Virus record (IMG/VR): IMGVR_UViG_3300037492_000495
Coordinates: 1 to 22,284 of that record
DNA: 22,284 nt
Origin: a virus
Direction: 5' to 3' (one strand)
In this document: in pieces, positions 1-8,663 of the stretch
Layout: every line of letters starts with the position of its first letter
Position numbering within the stretch: position 1 is the stretch's first letter
The notes under the pieces: generated by a model
Told to the model about the DNA's origin: nothing
What the model saw: the letters and a program-made list of their open reading frames with translations, nothing else
Database searches by the model: none
Translations under genes and position numbers: made by a program

Positions 1-1
1 C

Positions 2-217
2 CTCGATGCTGGTGCTTCACTCAGTGAGATCAAAGACGCGGTGCGGGATGCCGTGATGGCCAACAGCGCTCTGCGAGCGCTGGTCTTCCTGATCGAATAC
101 CGCGGTTCCGCGCCCGCGTTCACGGGCGAATTGCAGCTGCCGGCAGGCACGGTCGCGATCGCGTTCGGCGCGCTCTACCGGGTCAAGTCCGGCTATCCGG
201 AAACGGTGATTCCCTAG
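2..217 (+). CDS. Partial tail terminator-like protein (3' end only)
   Basis: The window opens inside an open frame that runs from base 2 to a TAG at 215-217, giving the last 71 residues of a protein (ending GYPETVIP). The 5' end lies outside the window. It sits directly before the tail tube gene, the position held by the tail terminator (lambda gpU) in lambda-type tail operons. The segment shows an alpha-helical stretch followed by short beta-like segments, with no diagnostic motif. The assignment rests on gene order only; a head-tail completion protein is equally possible. Confidence 0.6.
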   Translation, partial: LDAGASLSEIKDAVRDAVMANSALRALVFLIEYRGSAPAFTGELQLPAGTVAIAFGALYRVKSGYPETVIP

Positions 218-234
218 CGAAAGGCGGTACTTCG

Positions 235-639
235 ATGGCAGTGTTACACGGGCGATCGATGAAGATCAAGATCGGCACAACTGCCGTCGGATCTGTCACC
301 GACTGGAACCGGAACGTTACCTGCGGAGACGTTGACGTCACGGCATGCGAGGACACGACCAAGCAGTTCCTGACGGATCTTCCCGAGGGCGGGGGATCCC
401 TCAAGTGTTGGTGGGTTGTCGCGGACGGCGGTCAGGTCGAGATCGAGGCTGCGCTGATGTCCGGGGCCGCGGTAGACCTGCACATCTATCCGGACGGCGT
501 TACGACCCCCACCACCGGACACGAGTTCTTCGGGTCTGTGAGAATCAGCGGTGCGACGATTGGCGGCGGCGTGAACAGCGCCTTCGCGGTCGAATTCACA
601 TACAAGGGCGCGCTGGTTTACCGGGCCATTCCGACGTAA
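235..639 (+). CDS. Major tail tube protein
   Basis: 134 aa. A small, beta-rich, Gly/Thr/Val-rich protein (GTTAVGSVTDW near residue 14, FFGSVRISGATIGGGVNSAF near 99) without catalytic motifs, typical of phage tail tube subunits that polymerise into hexameric rings around the DNA channel. Its place between a terminator-like gene and the tail assembly chaperones matches lambda gpV and relatives. The start ATG at 235 follows a purine-rich AAAGGCGG stretch by about 7 bases; an in-frame ATG at 259 is an alternative. It is a little shorter than lambda gpV and lacks an obvious extra Ig-like domain. Family level is fairly sure from context; no search was run. Confidence 0.8.
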   Translation: MAVLHGRSMKIKIGTTAVGSVTDWNRNVTCGDVDVTACEDTTKQFLTDLPEGGGSLKCWWVVADGGQVEIEAALMSGAAVDLHIYPDGVTTPTTGHEFFGSVRISGATIGGGVNSAFAVEFTYKGALVYRAIPT

Positions 640-668
640 GCGTAGCTGCGTCCGCAGAGGAGAGACCG

Positions 669-1046
669 ATGTCCGATGTCTTGTCCATGTTCCGGGCCTA
701 TAGCGATCAGCTCGTGGCCCAGGGTCCGAAGATCATCGATGTTCCGGAGATCGTCGATCCGAAGACCGGCGGCCCCCTGCGCGTGTACGTGTGGCCGATC
801 ACCGGCCTTCAGAAGCGCGCGATCGTCGCGTTCTACAACGAGGGTGACCGGGTTGGGATGTCAGTCCAGACGCTCATCCAGAGAGCCTGCGACGAGCATG
901 GCAATCGCTTGTTCGTCGCGGAGGACATCGAGGCGCTGCAGAACCAGATCCTCACAATGTGCCTTGGCGATCTGATCGAGCGCATCGCGATCAAGATCGG
1001 ATCGCTCTGGGCCAACGTGACCGTGGAGGACGCCCGGGGAAACTGA
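669..1046 (+). CDS. Tail assembly chaperone, upstream part (gpG-like)
   Basis: 125 aa, starting at ATG 669 behind GAGGAG, and ending TGA 1044-1046. The first part (residues ~20-70) holds beta strands (PLRVYVWPITGLQKRAIVAF), followed by helices, as expected for tail assembly chaperones that coat the tape measure protein before tube polymerisation. It lies directly between the tube and tape measure genes. The last sense codons are CGG GGA AAC before TGA. This places G-GGA-AAC in the exact phase of a -1 slippery heptamer, so a fraction of ribosomes should read on into the overlapping downstream frame (see 1046-1192 and the frameshift feature). The free 125-aa form would be the main product. Confidence 0.82.
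   Translation: MSDVLSMFRAYSDQLVAQGPKIIDVPEIVDPKTGGPLRVYVWPITGLQKRAIVAFYNEGDRVGMSVQTLIQRACDEHGNRLFVAEDIEALQNQILTMCLGDLIERIAIKIGSLWANVTVEDARGN
1037..1043 (+). promoter_or_regulatory. Programmed -1 ribosomal frameshift heptamer
   Basis: GGGAAAC, read as G GGA AAC in the upstream chaperone frame, is followed at once by that frame's TGA (1044-1046). It fits X-XXY-YYZ, and after slippage the tRNAs re-pair with GGG and AAA. Lambda G/T uses GGGAAAG. A -1 shift leads through CTG ATG ATG into the T-like frame. A possible weak stimulatory hairpin (CAGCC 1075-1079 with GGCTG 1089-1093) lies about 30 bases downstream. Confidence 0.8.
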
Positions 1047-1192
1047 TGATGGACCAGGACCTGTATTCGCTGTTCAGCCTGGCCGATCGGCTGGGCAGAA
1101 CGCTGCAGGAGGTTCTGGCCATGAGCACGACGGAGATCAGCTACTGGATTGCCTACCTGCAGCTCTCGCAAAATAGAGGGGCCGCGCAGTGA
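1046..1192 (+). CDS. Tail assembly chaperone, downstream part (gpT-like frameshift domain)
   Basis: 48 aa if read from ATG 1046 (or 47 from ATG 1049). The open frame extends upstream through the slippery site, so the physiological product is more likely a 174-aa G-T fusion made by -1 frameshifting. Residues EVLAMSTTEISYWIAYLQL match the pattern of the phage T-type domain (DUF4035-like), in which a hydrophobic helix is followed by S/T-x-x-E-hydrophobic-x-x-W. In lambda this domain lets the chaperone bind the tape measure. The stop TGA 1190-1192 overlaps the GTG start of the tape measure gene. There is no good separate ribosome binding site for 1046, which favours frameshift expression or reinitiation. 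Confidence 0.78.
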   Translation: MMDQDLYSLFSLADRLGRTLQEVLAMSTTEISYWIAYLQLSQNRGAAQ

Positions 1193-2967
1193 GTGCCGAG
1201 ACCAAGTACAGAATCAAAGCGGCCGATGACACCGGCGGGGCCATCCGTTCAGCGAAGGCCGGATTCCAGTCCCTCGACAAGGCCGTCGGGTCTTTGAGTA
1301 TCGGTCTGTCATCGCTTGGCATGTCATTCGGTTTGGCCGGGGTGATCTCGTTCGCAAATCAGGCGATTGCGGCCGGGTCTGAGATTCACGACGTGAGCAA
1401 AAAGCTCAAGATCGGGACGGACGCGCTTCAGGAATACAAGTACGCGGCGAAACAGTCCGGGCTGACGATCGACGACGTGTCGGCCGCTCTCCGGTTTCTC
1501 GGGGCCAACACCGACGCCGCGGTCAGCGGGAACGAGTCGATAGCTAAGAGTTTCCGTGAACTTGGCCTGGAGGCAGTGAAGCTGTCAAAGATGCCACTCG
1601 ACCAGGCATTTGACGCAGTCATTGAGGCGCTCGACGCGTTGCCCGAAGGGAACAAACAGCTGCGCCTGTCAAAGGAGCTGTTTGGTAAGGGGGGATCCGA
1701 GGCGCTGAAGTTCGCTGGGGGGATCAAGCAGCTCCGGGAAGAAGCCCGCGCCGCCGGTGTCGTTGTCGGTGAGTCCACGATCAATTCCCTGGACGAGATC
1801 GGGGACAAATTCGACAAGATCAAATCCCAGTGGGGCTCCTTCTGGATGACCGAGGTTGTGGTCATTAATGAGTGGGCGGGTGCGATAAAAGACGGGCTGG
1901 ACGTTGTAGGAGCGTACAAGGATCTCGTGGATAGCCTTAGCGAGCTGACCTATGGACAGCCCCTGTACGCCCCTCCAAAGGTCTTTACAGAAACCCCGTC
2001 CCCTTCGATCAAAGAAGACCCGCAATTCCCCCTGATGAGCGAGCTACTGGCGGCCCAGACGGAAATGACATCGCTCAAGGATTTGGCGAAGGATCTCGGC
2101 GTCACCCTCACCCAGAAGGTTTTCGAGGGCGGGTTGGTCATTATCAAAGACCGCACCCAAGAGGAGCTCATCAAGGACGTCAACGCCAAGCTGAATGAGA
2201 CCGTCAAAGTGAGCAAGGAGCTCACAGACGCCCAGAAGATGCTCAACGAAATGCAGGGCGCCGCAGCGGGCATCATGCGTGATATTGAGACTCCGATGGA
2301 GAAGTACACCCGCGAGATGGGCAAGGCCGGGATGCTCGCTGACGTCGGCGGCATGAGCATGGAAATATACGGTCGCCGCGTGGAGCAACTGAAGAAGGAG
2401 CTGAAGGAAGCCACGACAACAGCTTACGACTGGAACAAGGAACTCGACCTGATCGGGAGCCGTAAGTATCGCACGCCAGGCAAGCCGAAGCAGTACCTGA
2501 GCGAGTACCGGGAGTTCTTCGCCGTGATCCAGGTATCCGCTGCGGAAGCTGCGCAGTCGATGAACTCGGCTTTCACGGACGCGCTCTTCGACATGCACAA
2601 CGGCTTGCAGACTCTGGCTGATTTCGCCACGAGCGTGCTGAAGGCCATCTCAGACGCCCTGATCGGGAAGTACATTACCAGCGTCATACTCGGCGGACTT
2701 AACCTCGGGATGTCTGGGGAGGGTGGTGGGGGCGGGACCCCACCAGTGCCCGTAGGTTCCCCCTGGGCCCCCATCGGCATGGTTCCTCCGGCCAAGGCAC
2801 TGAGCCCCGCTCCGGGGGCCGGGGCCGTCGTTGTCAACTACGCCCCCCTCATCCAAGCCATCGACACGCGCAGCGGACTCGAATTCCTCGCCGGTCACTC
2901 GAAGATGATCGGGGCACTCGTACAGCGCGAAGCGCATAAGCACGGGCAGAGAGGACCCTTGGGATGA
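1189..2967 (+). CDS. Tail tape measure protein
   Basis: 592 aa from GTG 1189, overlapping the previous stop in a GTGA junction and preceded by GAGGGG. It is the largest gene between chaperones and tip proteins, as expected for the ruler that sets tail length and helps DNA entry. The N-terminus is typical of the family, with an amphipathic helix then a Gly/Ser/Ala-rich hydrophobic segment at about 34-65. A helical middle contains a stretch (~100-190) resembling lambda-type tape measures, then long charged helices (~330-410). The C-terminus has a Gly run (GGGGG near residue 512), a Pro-rich linker and a basic tail. At roughly 0.15 nm per residue in an extended helix, the tail would be about 90 nm, which is short. 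No lysozyme or peptidase domain is visible. Confidence 0.88.
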   Translation: MSAETKYRIKAADDTGGAIRSAKAGFQSLDKAVGSLSIGLSSLGMSFGLAGVISFANQAIAAGSEIHDVSKKLKIGTDALQEYKYAAKQSGLTIDDVSAALRFLGANTDAAVSGNESIAKSFRELGLEAVKLSKMPLDQAFDAVIEALDALPEGNKQLRLSKELFGKGGSEALKFAGGIKQLREEARAAGVVVGESTINSLDEIGDKFDKIKSQWGSFWMTEVVVINEWAGAIKDGLDVVGAYKDLVDSLSELTYGQPLYAPPKVFTETPSPSIKEDPQFPLMSELLAAQTEMTSLKDLAKDLGVTLTQKVFEGGLVIIKDRTQEELIKDVNAKLNETVKVSKELTDAQKMLNEMQGAAAGIMRDIETPMEKYTREMGKAGMLADVGGMSMEIYGRRVEQLKKELKEATTTAYDWNKELDLIGSRKYRTPGKPKQYLSEYREFFAVIQVSAAEAAQSMNSAFTDALFDMHNGLQTLADFATSVLKAISDALIGKYITSVILGGLNLGMSGEGGGGGTPPVPVGSPWAPIGMVPPAKALSPAPGAGAVVVNYAPLIQAIDTRSGLEFLAGHSKMIGALVQREAHKHGQRGPLG

Positions 2968-4115
2968 GCGGGCTATTTCCCATCGCGCCGCGCCCGGCCT
3001 CCTGCAATATCTCCTCGCTCGACCCGTGCCTTGTCAGCGTGGCGCAGTCTCAGCGCCGCCAGGCGAATCTTCTCGACTCCCAGCGCTGGGCACTCGACGT
3101 CGAGTGGCCTCCGATGCTCCGCGCGACCGCGGCGCCGATCTACGCTTTCGCCGCCGCCCAGCGTGGTCGCTCGGGGATCTTCACGTTCATCCCGCCGATC
3201 GTCCGCAATGCCCTGGGGACTGGCCTGGGTTCGCCTGTGGCGCGCAACCGCAGCAACCTGATCATTTCCAGCGACGACTTCTCTGCCGCGGCGTGGGGGA
3301 AGAGCGCCGTCGACCAGGGGACGTCGGCCTACGCCGCTTCCCCGGACGGCACGGACATGCAGGAGTGGCATGCCACGACGTCCGCACCGTCGTTCGAAAG
3401 CCTGATGCAATCCGTAAGTACGTTCGCCGCGAGGCAGGTCCTGAGCGTCTACCTGAAGGCCGGCACAGCGACGCTCACCATGATCAATCTTTATGATCCG
3501 GTGGCGGACATCAGCCACAGTCTGGAGATTCAGTGGACTGTGGGGGGGATTGCATCTTACCACGGCACCAACCTAGTCGATGGGTATGCCGTCCAGTCCG
3601 TTGGGGGCGGGGTGTACCGAATTTGGATCTACGTGGACGGAGCCGCGCGCGGGATCGTTGGCAACCCCCGCAACATCATCATCTACCCCCGGGCTTTCGC
3701 CGCCGAGGCCACGGGGTGCTACATCTGGAGAGCCGAGCTTTCGGAAGGCTACACCCACCCAGGCTACCGCCTCAGCACCACCTCAGCGGCTGTGGTGAGC
3801 GAGACTCAGGCCGGAGCGACGCTCTATACCGACGGCTGGACCGCCAGCCAGGCGGCCGCGCTCGCCGCCGGAGACTTCCTGACGGTCGCCGGGGGCGTGA
3901 AGGTCTACATGGCAGCGGCCGCTGCCGCGTCCGACGCCAACGGCGTGGCAGCCATCTCGCTGATCCCGAGCCTGATGACCGCGCCCGCCGCTGGCGCCGT
4001 GGTCACGATCGACGACGTGCCGTTCACGGTATCGCTCGACTCCGACGTCCAGGAGTTCTCTCTCTCGAAGCCGCATTTATTCGGCTACCGGGCCCGCATG
4101 GTGGAGGTGGTCTGA
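2964..4115 (+). CDS. Distal minor tail protein (gpM position) with inserted sugar-binding-like domain
   Basis: 383 aa, ATG at 2964 overlapping the tape measure stop. Residues ~28-85 (QSQRRQANLLDSQRWALD, EWPPM, AAQRGRSGIFTF) match a phage tail family whose members show QRW, PPM and QRG motifs. Residues ~280-383 (GDFLTV, KVYM, SLDSDVQEFSLSKPHLFGYR) read as the second half of the same fold. Between them, about residues 92-277 form a separate beta-rich unit beginning NLIISSDDFSAAAWGK. That opening is typical of the jelly-roll-like 'N-L-x-x-S-x-D-F...W' domains found in phage spikes and fibres. The gene lies in the gpM slot between tape measure and tip genes. The inserted domain suggests a surface-exposed sugar-binding role near the tail tip; this is inference. 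Confidence 0.72.
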   Translation: MSGLFPIAPRPASCNISSLDPCLVSVAQSQRRQANLLDSQRWALDVEWPPMLRATAAPIYAFAAAQRGRSGIFTFIPPIVRNALGTGLGSPVARNRSNLIISSDDFSAAAWGKSAVDQGTSAYAASPDGTDMQEWHATTSAPSFESLMQSVSTFAARQVLSVYLKAGTATLTMINLYDPVADISHSLEIQWTVGGIASYHGTNLVDGYAVQSVGGGVYRIWIYVDGAARGIVGNPRNIIIYPRAFAAEATGCYIWRAELSEGYTHPGYRLSTTSAAVVSETQAGATLYTDGWTASQAAALAAGDFLTVAGGVKVYMAAAAAASDANGVAAISLIPSLMTAPAAGAVVTIDDVPFTVSLDSDVQEFSLSKPHLFGYRARMVEVV

Positions 4116-4678
4116 TGGACCGCGACTTCACCCCGGCGGTGGTGGCCGAGGTCGTCAAGCCGCTCTACCGGGCCCGGCACCTGGTCACGGTATACCTGGA
4201 CGACTACACGATCAGGGTCACCGACGCCGATCGTACGATCGTCTGGAACGGCGAGACCTGGCTGGCGACGGGGGCGCTGCTGGCCTTGGGCGATGTCTCC
4301 GAATCTGGCGAACGGGTACGGCAGAGTTTGTCTGTCACGCTCTCCGGAGTGGACCAGATCTTTGTGTCCGTCTTCCTCTCCGAGCAGTACCTGAGACGCC
4401 GAATCCATGTGCACCGCGTGTTTTTAAACGATCGCAACGAAGTGATTTTAGAACCGAGTAAGCTCATGTTCGGGACCATCGATGAACCGATTCTGAGTGA
4501 GGATCCAGACAATGGGACTTCGCAACTGACGCTACAGGTTGTCTCGCGAAGTATGGGGATCGGTTGCAAGGTCGGCCGGCACACCAACAACAGCGAGCAG
4601 CAGATCCACTTCCCCGGGGACTGTGGCTTTAAGTTCGTCTCGGCTATTTCCAGGGACGTGCCGTGGGGGCGCCAGTAA
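4115..4678 (+). CDS. Minor tail protein (gpL position)
   Basis: 187 aa from ATG 4115, whose first base is the last base of the previous stop (TGATG). The sequence is beta-rich, with the C-terminal motif SEQQIHFPGDCGFKFVS, a pattern I recall from DUF2163-like or related tail hub proteins that sit between tape measure and central tail protein. It contains few cysteines, and I do not see the Cys cluster of lambda gpL, which binds an iron-sulfur cluster. It is likely a distal tail ring or hub subunit joining the tube end to the J-like protein. The end overlaps the next start (TAATG), so the four tip genes are translationally coupled. Confidence 0.68.
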   Translation: MDRDFTPAVVAEVVKPLYRARHLVTVYLDDYTIRVTDADRTIVWNGETWLATGALLALGDVSESGERVRQSLSVTLSGVDQIFVSVFLSEQYLRRRIHVHRVFLNDRNEVILEPSKLMFGTIDEPILSEDPDNGTSQLTLQVVSRSMGIGCKVGRHTNNSEQQIHFPGDCGFKFVSAISRDVPWGRQ

Positions 4679-5106
4679 TGGATGTTGCGAAAGCAGTGGC
4701 GGGCTGGGCTGACGGGATGCGCGGGCGCCCATGGGCGTGGGGGGAGTGCGACTGCAATACGGTCGTGCTTTCGTGGCTTGACGTCCTCACCCTTGGCGAC
4801 TACCTCGCCCTGGCTCTCCGCCGCTACTCCGACGAGGCATCCGCTCGCGCCTATGCCGAGAGCTGTGGCCATAGCCTGGAGTCGCTGGCCCGTGCCGCAG
4901 GTGGGGTGGCCGTGGTCGCTGGGTTCCAGCAGCCCGGGGATATCATCCTCGTGGCTCTCGACGGGGAGCCCTGGCAGCGCGGTCACGTTTGCGTTGGCAC
5001 CCGCGCGCTGTCCGCTCTCCCTGACATTGGCGTCGTGCAGGTACCTCTGGGGCTGATCCCGGCTCTCCGGACGATATTGAGGGTGCCATGCCGGCCGCGA
5101 TCGTAG
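4678..5106 (+). CDS. NlpC/P60-related tail tip protein (gpK position, DUF6950-like)
   Basis: 142 aa from ATG 4678 in a TAATG junction; a GTG at 4663 would add five residues but has no better ribosome site. The motif WAWGECDCNTVVLSW (residues 19-33) resembles the active-site region of small NlpC/P60-fold proteins, with the candidate nucleophile Cys26 after Asp25. Later come a GDIIL strand and RGHVCVG, whose His could be the second catalytic residue. In lambda-type tails the K gene product is a peptidoglycan peptidase located at the tip. The present protein is short and may be a degraded or purely structural member. Catalysis is not certain. The end overlaps the J-like gene by 19 bases. Confidence 0.66.
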   Translation: MDVAKAVAGWADGMRGRPWAWGECDCNTVVLSWLDVLTLGDYLALALRRYSDEASARAYAESCGHSLESLARAAGGVAVVAGFQQPGDIILVALDGEPWQRGHVCVGTRALSALPDIGVVQVPLGLIPALRTILRVPCRPRS

Positions 5107-7637
5107 CCATAGTCGCCGCCGGGGCTGGCGCCGCCGCTGCCGTGAGCATCGGGGGCGTTTTGGGCGCCATGGCCGGGGCCGCCATAGCCATGGGGATCTC
5201 CTACGGTGGGTACACGCTGGGCATCGGAGTGGTCAGCCCGGTCAGCCAGGCCAACGCCCGCGGCATCATGATCAACTATTCGGCCACCGACGCACCGATC
5301 GTCGTGCGGTACGGCACCCGGCGAGCGGGAGGTCCCCTGATCTACCTGGGGAGTGCCGGTCGCATCGTCGACCCCAGCTCATGGATTAACGCTCCGGCCT
5401 GGAACGACTACCTGTGGATTGTCATGATTCTTGGCGAGGGGGAGTGCGACACCGAGTCCCTGACCGATGACGACATTTGGTTTGATGGCACGTCGCTTTC
5501 GGACCACATCGCGGACTACCGGGCACACGTGGTCTGGGGCGCAATGTCCGGCTCTGATGACCAAGAGGCTGCCCCCGAACTGGTGGCCGGGATCTTGGAC
5601 TGGGGCGCCGATTGCCGGCTGCGTGGCGTAGCTTACGCCTGGTTCAGAATCCAATTCTCCCAGGCCTATTTCGGCGGTGGCATGCCGCAGATCACCGTCT
5701 ACTGCGGGAAGAAACTCTACGACCCTCGCACCGCCACGACGGCGTGGTCCAACAACGCTGCCCTTTGCGTGCGTGATTACTTGCTGAACCCTATCTATGG
5801 GTGGGGGGCCCATAAGGGAATCACCGTGGAGGACATTGACGAAGCCTCTTTCATCGCCGGTGCAAATTACTGCGATCAACTCATCACCGTTGATGGCGTG
5901 GAGATGCAGCGGTACAGGTGCAACGGCGTCCTCGACCCGTCTCAAGACCCAGACGACAATATGCAGTCCCTGCTGTCTTCATTACGCGGACAGATTGTCG
6001 AATCAGGAGGGAAGTACAAGCTGTTCGTTGACGCCCCGCGAGCGCCGGCGGACTTCGAATTCACCAAGGACAACATCATCGGTGACTGGATCATCCAGAT
6101 GGGCTCCCGCGCGACTCGGCTCAACCGGGTCAAGGCGAAATATTACCGCTGGGACGCGGACTGGCAGCCTGATTACGCGATCGCCGACAGCCCGTCCTAC
6201 CGCACGGTCGACGGCGAGCTGTTCCTCGAGCAGGAGATCAACCTGCCCTTTACCTCCGACTCCCATCGCGCCGGAATGCTGGCGGCCCAGCACTTGGCTG
6301 GAAGCCGGAGGGACCTGCTGGTGCAGTTCAACGCGCCGATCGAGGGGGCGCGCTGCGAGGTTGGAGACGTCGTCCCGATTACCCACGATAGACCGGGGTG
6401 GAGCGAAAAACTTCTGGACATCAAGAAGATTGACCTTCTCCCGGACGGTACCTGTCGAATCGTCGCCCGTGACTATGACCCGAGCGCCTACGACTACGAC
6501 AATGTGATCGCGGCCGACGATCCACCGGACACGGAACTTCTCGATCCTCTGACCGTGCAGCCTCCCGGGTCGCTGGCCCTAGAGGAGGAGCTCTACTCGA
6601 CCCGCAACGGAGCCGGCGTGAAGGCGAAGGCCACAATCACCTGGTCAGAGAGCCCTGATGCCTGGGTCACCCAGTACCAGGTTGAGATGAAGCGGTCGTC
6701 CTGGAGCGAATTCAAACTCACGGGGGTGACCCCTGGCACCACACTGGAGGTCCTCGACATCGAGCCGGGGGTCTACTGGGTCCGGGCCCGCTCCATGTCC
6801 AGCCTGGGCGTCATGAGCGCCTATTCGTCGCTCCTCCTGGCCGATGTCTCCGGCCTTCTGGCACTGCCGGCCTCCGTCACCGGCCTGACTGTCACGGCGA
6901 TCTCCGGGGTGGCCATGCTCAGCTGGGACCATAACCCAGATTTGGACGTGCGGATCGGTGGGCGGATCCGATTCCGCCACTACCAGGGCGCCACGCCGGC
7001 CTGGAACAAGGGCGGAGATCTCGGCGGGGGGGCGGTGCCCGGGGGGGCGACCACGGCCACCCTACCGCTGATGCAGGGCTACTACATGGCGAAAGCGGTC
7101 GACTCGAGCGGCCAGGAGAGCACCACCGAGGCCATCGTCTACAACTCAGCGCCCTCGCCCTTCGTGGTGACCGAGAACGCCGCCTCTCCGATCCAGGAGG
7201 ACGACACCTTCACTGGCACGAAGACCGACTGCGAGGTCATCAGCTCCGCCCTGCGGCTGACGGTCGTCGCCGGTGAGGTGACCGCGGCCGGCACATACAT
7301 GTTTGCCAACTCGCTGGACCTGGGCGCAGTGGAGATCGTGCAGCTGCGCCCAGAGATCGACGCGTCCGTCGCCAACGTCCAGGACCTGTTCGATTCGCGC
7401 ACCACGCTCATGGATGACTGGCCCAGCTGGGACGGATCGGCAGAGGCCCGCGCCGACGTCGCGGTCTACGTGCGGCACAAGGACACCGCCGGCGGAGCCT
7501 GGTCTGACTGGGAGCGGCTGTCCGGCGTGGGGGATTTTTCGGGCCGCTATTTCGAGTTCAAAGCCGGGCTCACGAGTTCGGACGTTGCGCACAACATCGT
7601 GATCAGCCAGCTGCGCGTGCGCGTCTGGAATTACTAG
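5088..7637 (+). CDS. Central tail tip / host specificity protein (J-like)
   Basis: 849 aa from ATG 5088, with TTGAGGG upstream. The N-terminus is an Ala/Gly/Ile-rich hydrophobic helix (1-50), as in lambda gpJ and relatives. The following ~430 residues form the hub/tip region (for example DAPIVVRYGTRRAGG, YLWIVMILGEGECD, FADPSQD-type loop, EINLPFTSDSHRAGMLAAQ). Two fibronectin type III-like units follow at about 491-590 and 593-685. The C-terminal ~160 residues (AGTYMFANSLDLGAVE, WSDWERL, DFSGRYFEFK) match the usual J-family end, which contacts the receptor. It is shorter than lambda gpJ (1132 aa). Two G7 runs lie in the second FN3 region (7026-7032, 7041-7047). Confidence 0.87.
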   Translation: MPAAIVAIVAAGAGAAAAVSIGGVLGAMAGAAIAMGISYGGYTLGIGVVSPVSQANARGIMINYSATDAPIVVRYGTRRAGGPLIYLGSAGRIVDPSSWINAPAWNDYLWIVMILGEGECDTESLTDDDIWFDGTSLSDHIADYRAHVVWGAMSGSDDQEAAPELVAGILDWGADCRLRGVAYAWFRIQFSQAYFGGGMPQITVYCGKKLYDPRTATTAWSNNAALCVRDYLLNPIYGWGAHKGITVEDIDEASFIAGANYCDQLITVDGVEMQRYRCNGVLDPSQDPDDNMQSLLSSLRGQIVESGGKYKLFVDAPRAPADFEFTKDNIIGDWIIQMGSRATRLNRVKAKYYRWDADWQPDYAIADSPSYRTVDGELFLEQEINLPFTSDSHRAGMLAAQHLAGSRRDLLVQFNAPIEGARCEVGDVVPITHDRPGWSEKLLDIKKIDLLPDGTCRIVARDYDPSAYDYDNVIAADDPPDTELLDPLTVQPPGSLALEEELYSTRNGAGVKAKATITWSESPDAWVTQYQVEMKRSSWSEFKLTGVTPGTTLEVLDIEPGVYWVRARSMSSLGVMSAYSSLLLADVSGLLALPASVTGLTVTAISGVAMLSWDHNPDLDVRIGGRIRFRHYQGATPAWNKGGDLGGGAVPGGATTATLPLMQGYYMAKAVDSSGQESTTEAIVYNSAPSPFVVTENAASPIQEDDTFTGTKTDCEVISSALRLTVVAGEVTAAGTYMFANSLDLGAVEIVQLRPEIDASVANVQDLFDSRTTLMDDWPSWDGSAEARADVAVYVRHKDTAGGAWSDWERLSGVGDFSGRYFEFKAGLTSSDVAHNIVISQLRVRVWNY

Positions 7638-7646
7638 GAGGGCTGA

Positions 7647-8663
7647 ATGAGCACCCACCAGCACGACATGAACATCGCCAACGCCGTGGGGCCGACAGCG
7701 CGTGCGGACATCAACGCCGCGCTGGTGGCGCTGCGGTCGTTGAACAGCGGAGTAGACGAACCGGCGTCAACTGCGGAATGGATGCTGTGGCTCGACGAAG
7801 ACAACATGCTCCTCAAGCTCCGCAACTCCAGCAACACCGCGTGGATCGAACTTCCGATTTCGATTAGTTCGAGCAACCGCACGAGTGGTGCCCTTATTGT
7901 AGCTGGGAGCATGACGTCCATCGGTGATCTAATCATGGGGCTCACTGCCTCGGGGTGGGCCCTTGTCTCCAGGCCGTTTCCTTCCGGAGACTATTTGCAG
8001 ATCACCCAGGCCGCCTCCGGTACTCCGGACATGACCAAGGGCATCCAGCTGCGCCGGACGACTGGGCGCGTCGGGATCGGAGTCGACAACCCGGCGCAGA
8101 TGCTCTCAGTCAACGGCAAGATCCAGTCCCTCAGCGGCGGACTTGTCTTCCCGGATGCGACCGAACAGAACACCGCGGGATCGATCGTGCGACTGCACCA
8201 AGTGCAGAAGACGGATACCTACTCAACGAGCAGCGGAACCTGGGACGACGTTACCGGTCTTAGCCTATCGATTACTCCCGCGTCGGCGAGCAGCATCTTC
8301 ATGGTCACGCTGGACCTGAAGGCCAGCAGCATGACCACCTTGTATTCTCCCGGTTACTTCCGCCTGATGAGGGACTCAACCCCGATCTCCGTCGGCGTCG
8401 CAGGAGACAATCGCACTGAGTGCACGGGTGTGATCCCATGTCTGGACGCCGGGACCTTCAGTGATCGCCAAATCTACAGCCTGACCGCGGTCGTGAAGGA
8501 TTCTCCGGCTACGGCATCGGCCATCGTCTACAAGGTACAGGTAAAGACCAGCGGCGGAGGGCATATTTACGTGAACCGCACTCAGCTCAATGATGATGCG
8601 GCCTACTGCGCCGTGGCCTGCAGCTCGATCGTGGTGCAGGAAGTCGTTCCGGGGGTGATCTGA
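7647..8663 (+). CDS. Tail fibre / receptor-binding protein
   Basis: 338 aa with a strong AGGAGGG site before ATG 7647. The N-terminal ~70 residues (ADINAALVALRSLNSG, WMLWLDEDNMLLKLRNSS) have the pattern of virion-attachment domains at the start of many phage fibres. Residues 141-160 (RVGIGVDNPAQMLSVNGKIQ) and 164-178 (GGLVFPDATEQNTAG) are the well-known fibre repeat signature, usually forming a trimeric beta stem. The C-terminal ~150 residues are beta-rich and probably bind the receptor. There is no peptidase-type chaperone domain and no visible depolymerase. It ends in a TGATG junction with the next small gene, suggesting that the two products act together. Confidence 0.82.
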   Translation: MSTHQHDMNIANAVGPTARADINAALVALRSLNSGVDEPASTAEWMLWLDEDNMLLKLRNSSNTAWIELPISISSSNRTSGALIVAGSMTSIGDLIMGLTASGWALVSRPFPSGDYLQITQAASGTPDMTKGIQLRRTTGRVGIGVDNPAQMLSVNGKIQSLSGGLVFPDATEQNTAGSIVRLHQVQKTDTYSTSSGTWDDVTGLSLSITPASASSIFMVTLDLKASSMTTLYSPGYFRLMRDSTPISVGVAGDNRTECTGVIPCLDAGTFSDRQIYSLTAVVKDSPATASAIVYKVQVKTSGGGHIYVNRTQLNDDAAYCAVACSSIVVQEVVPGVI

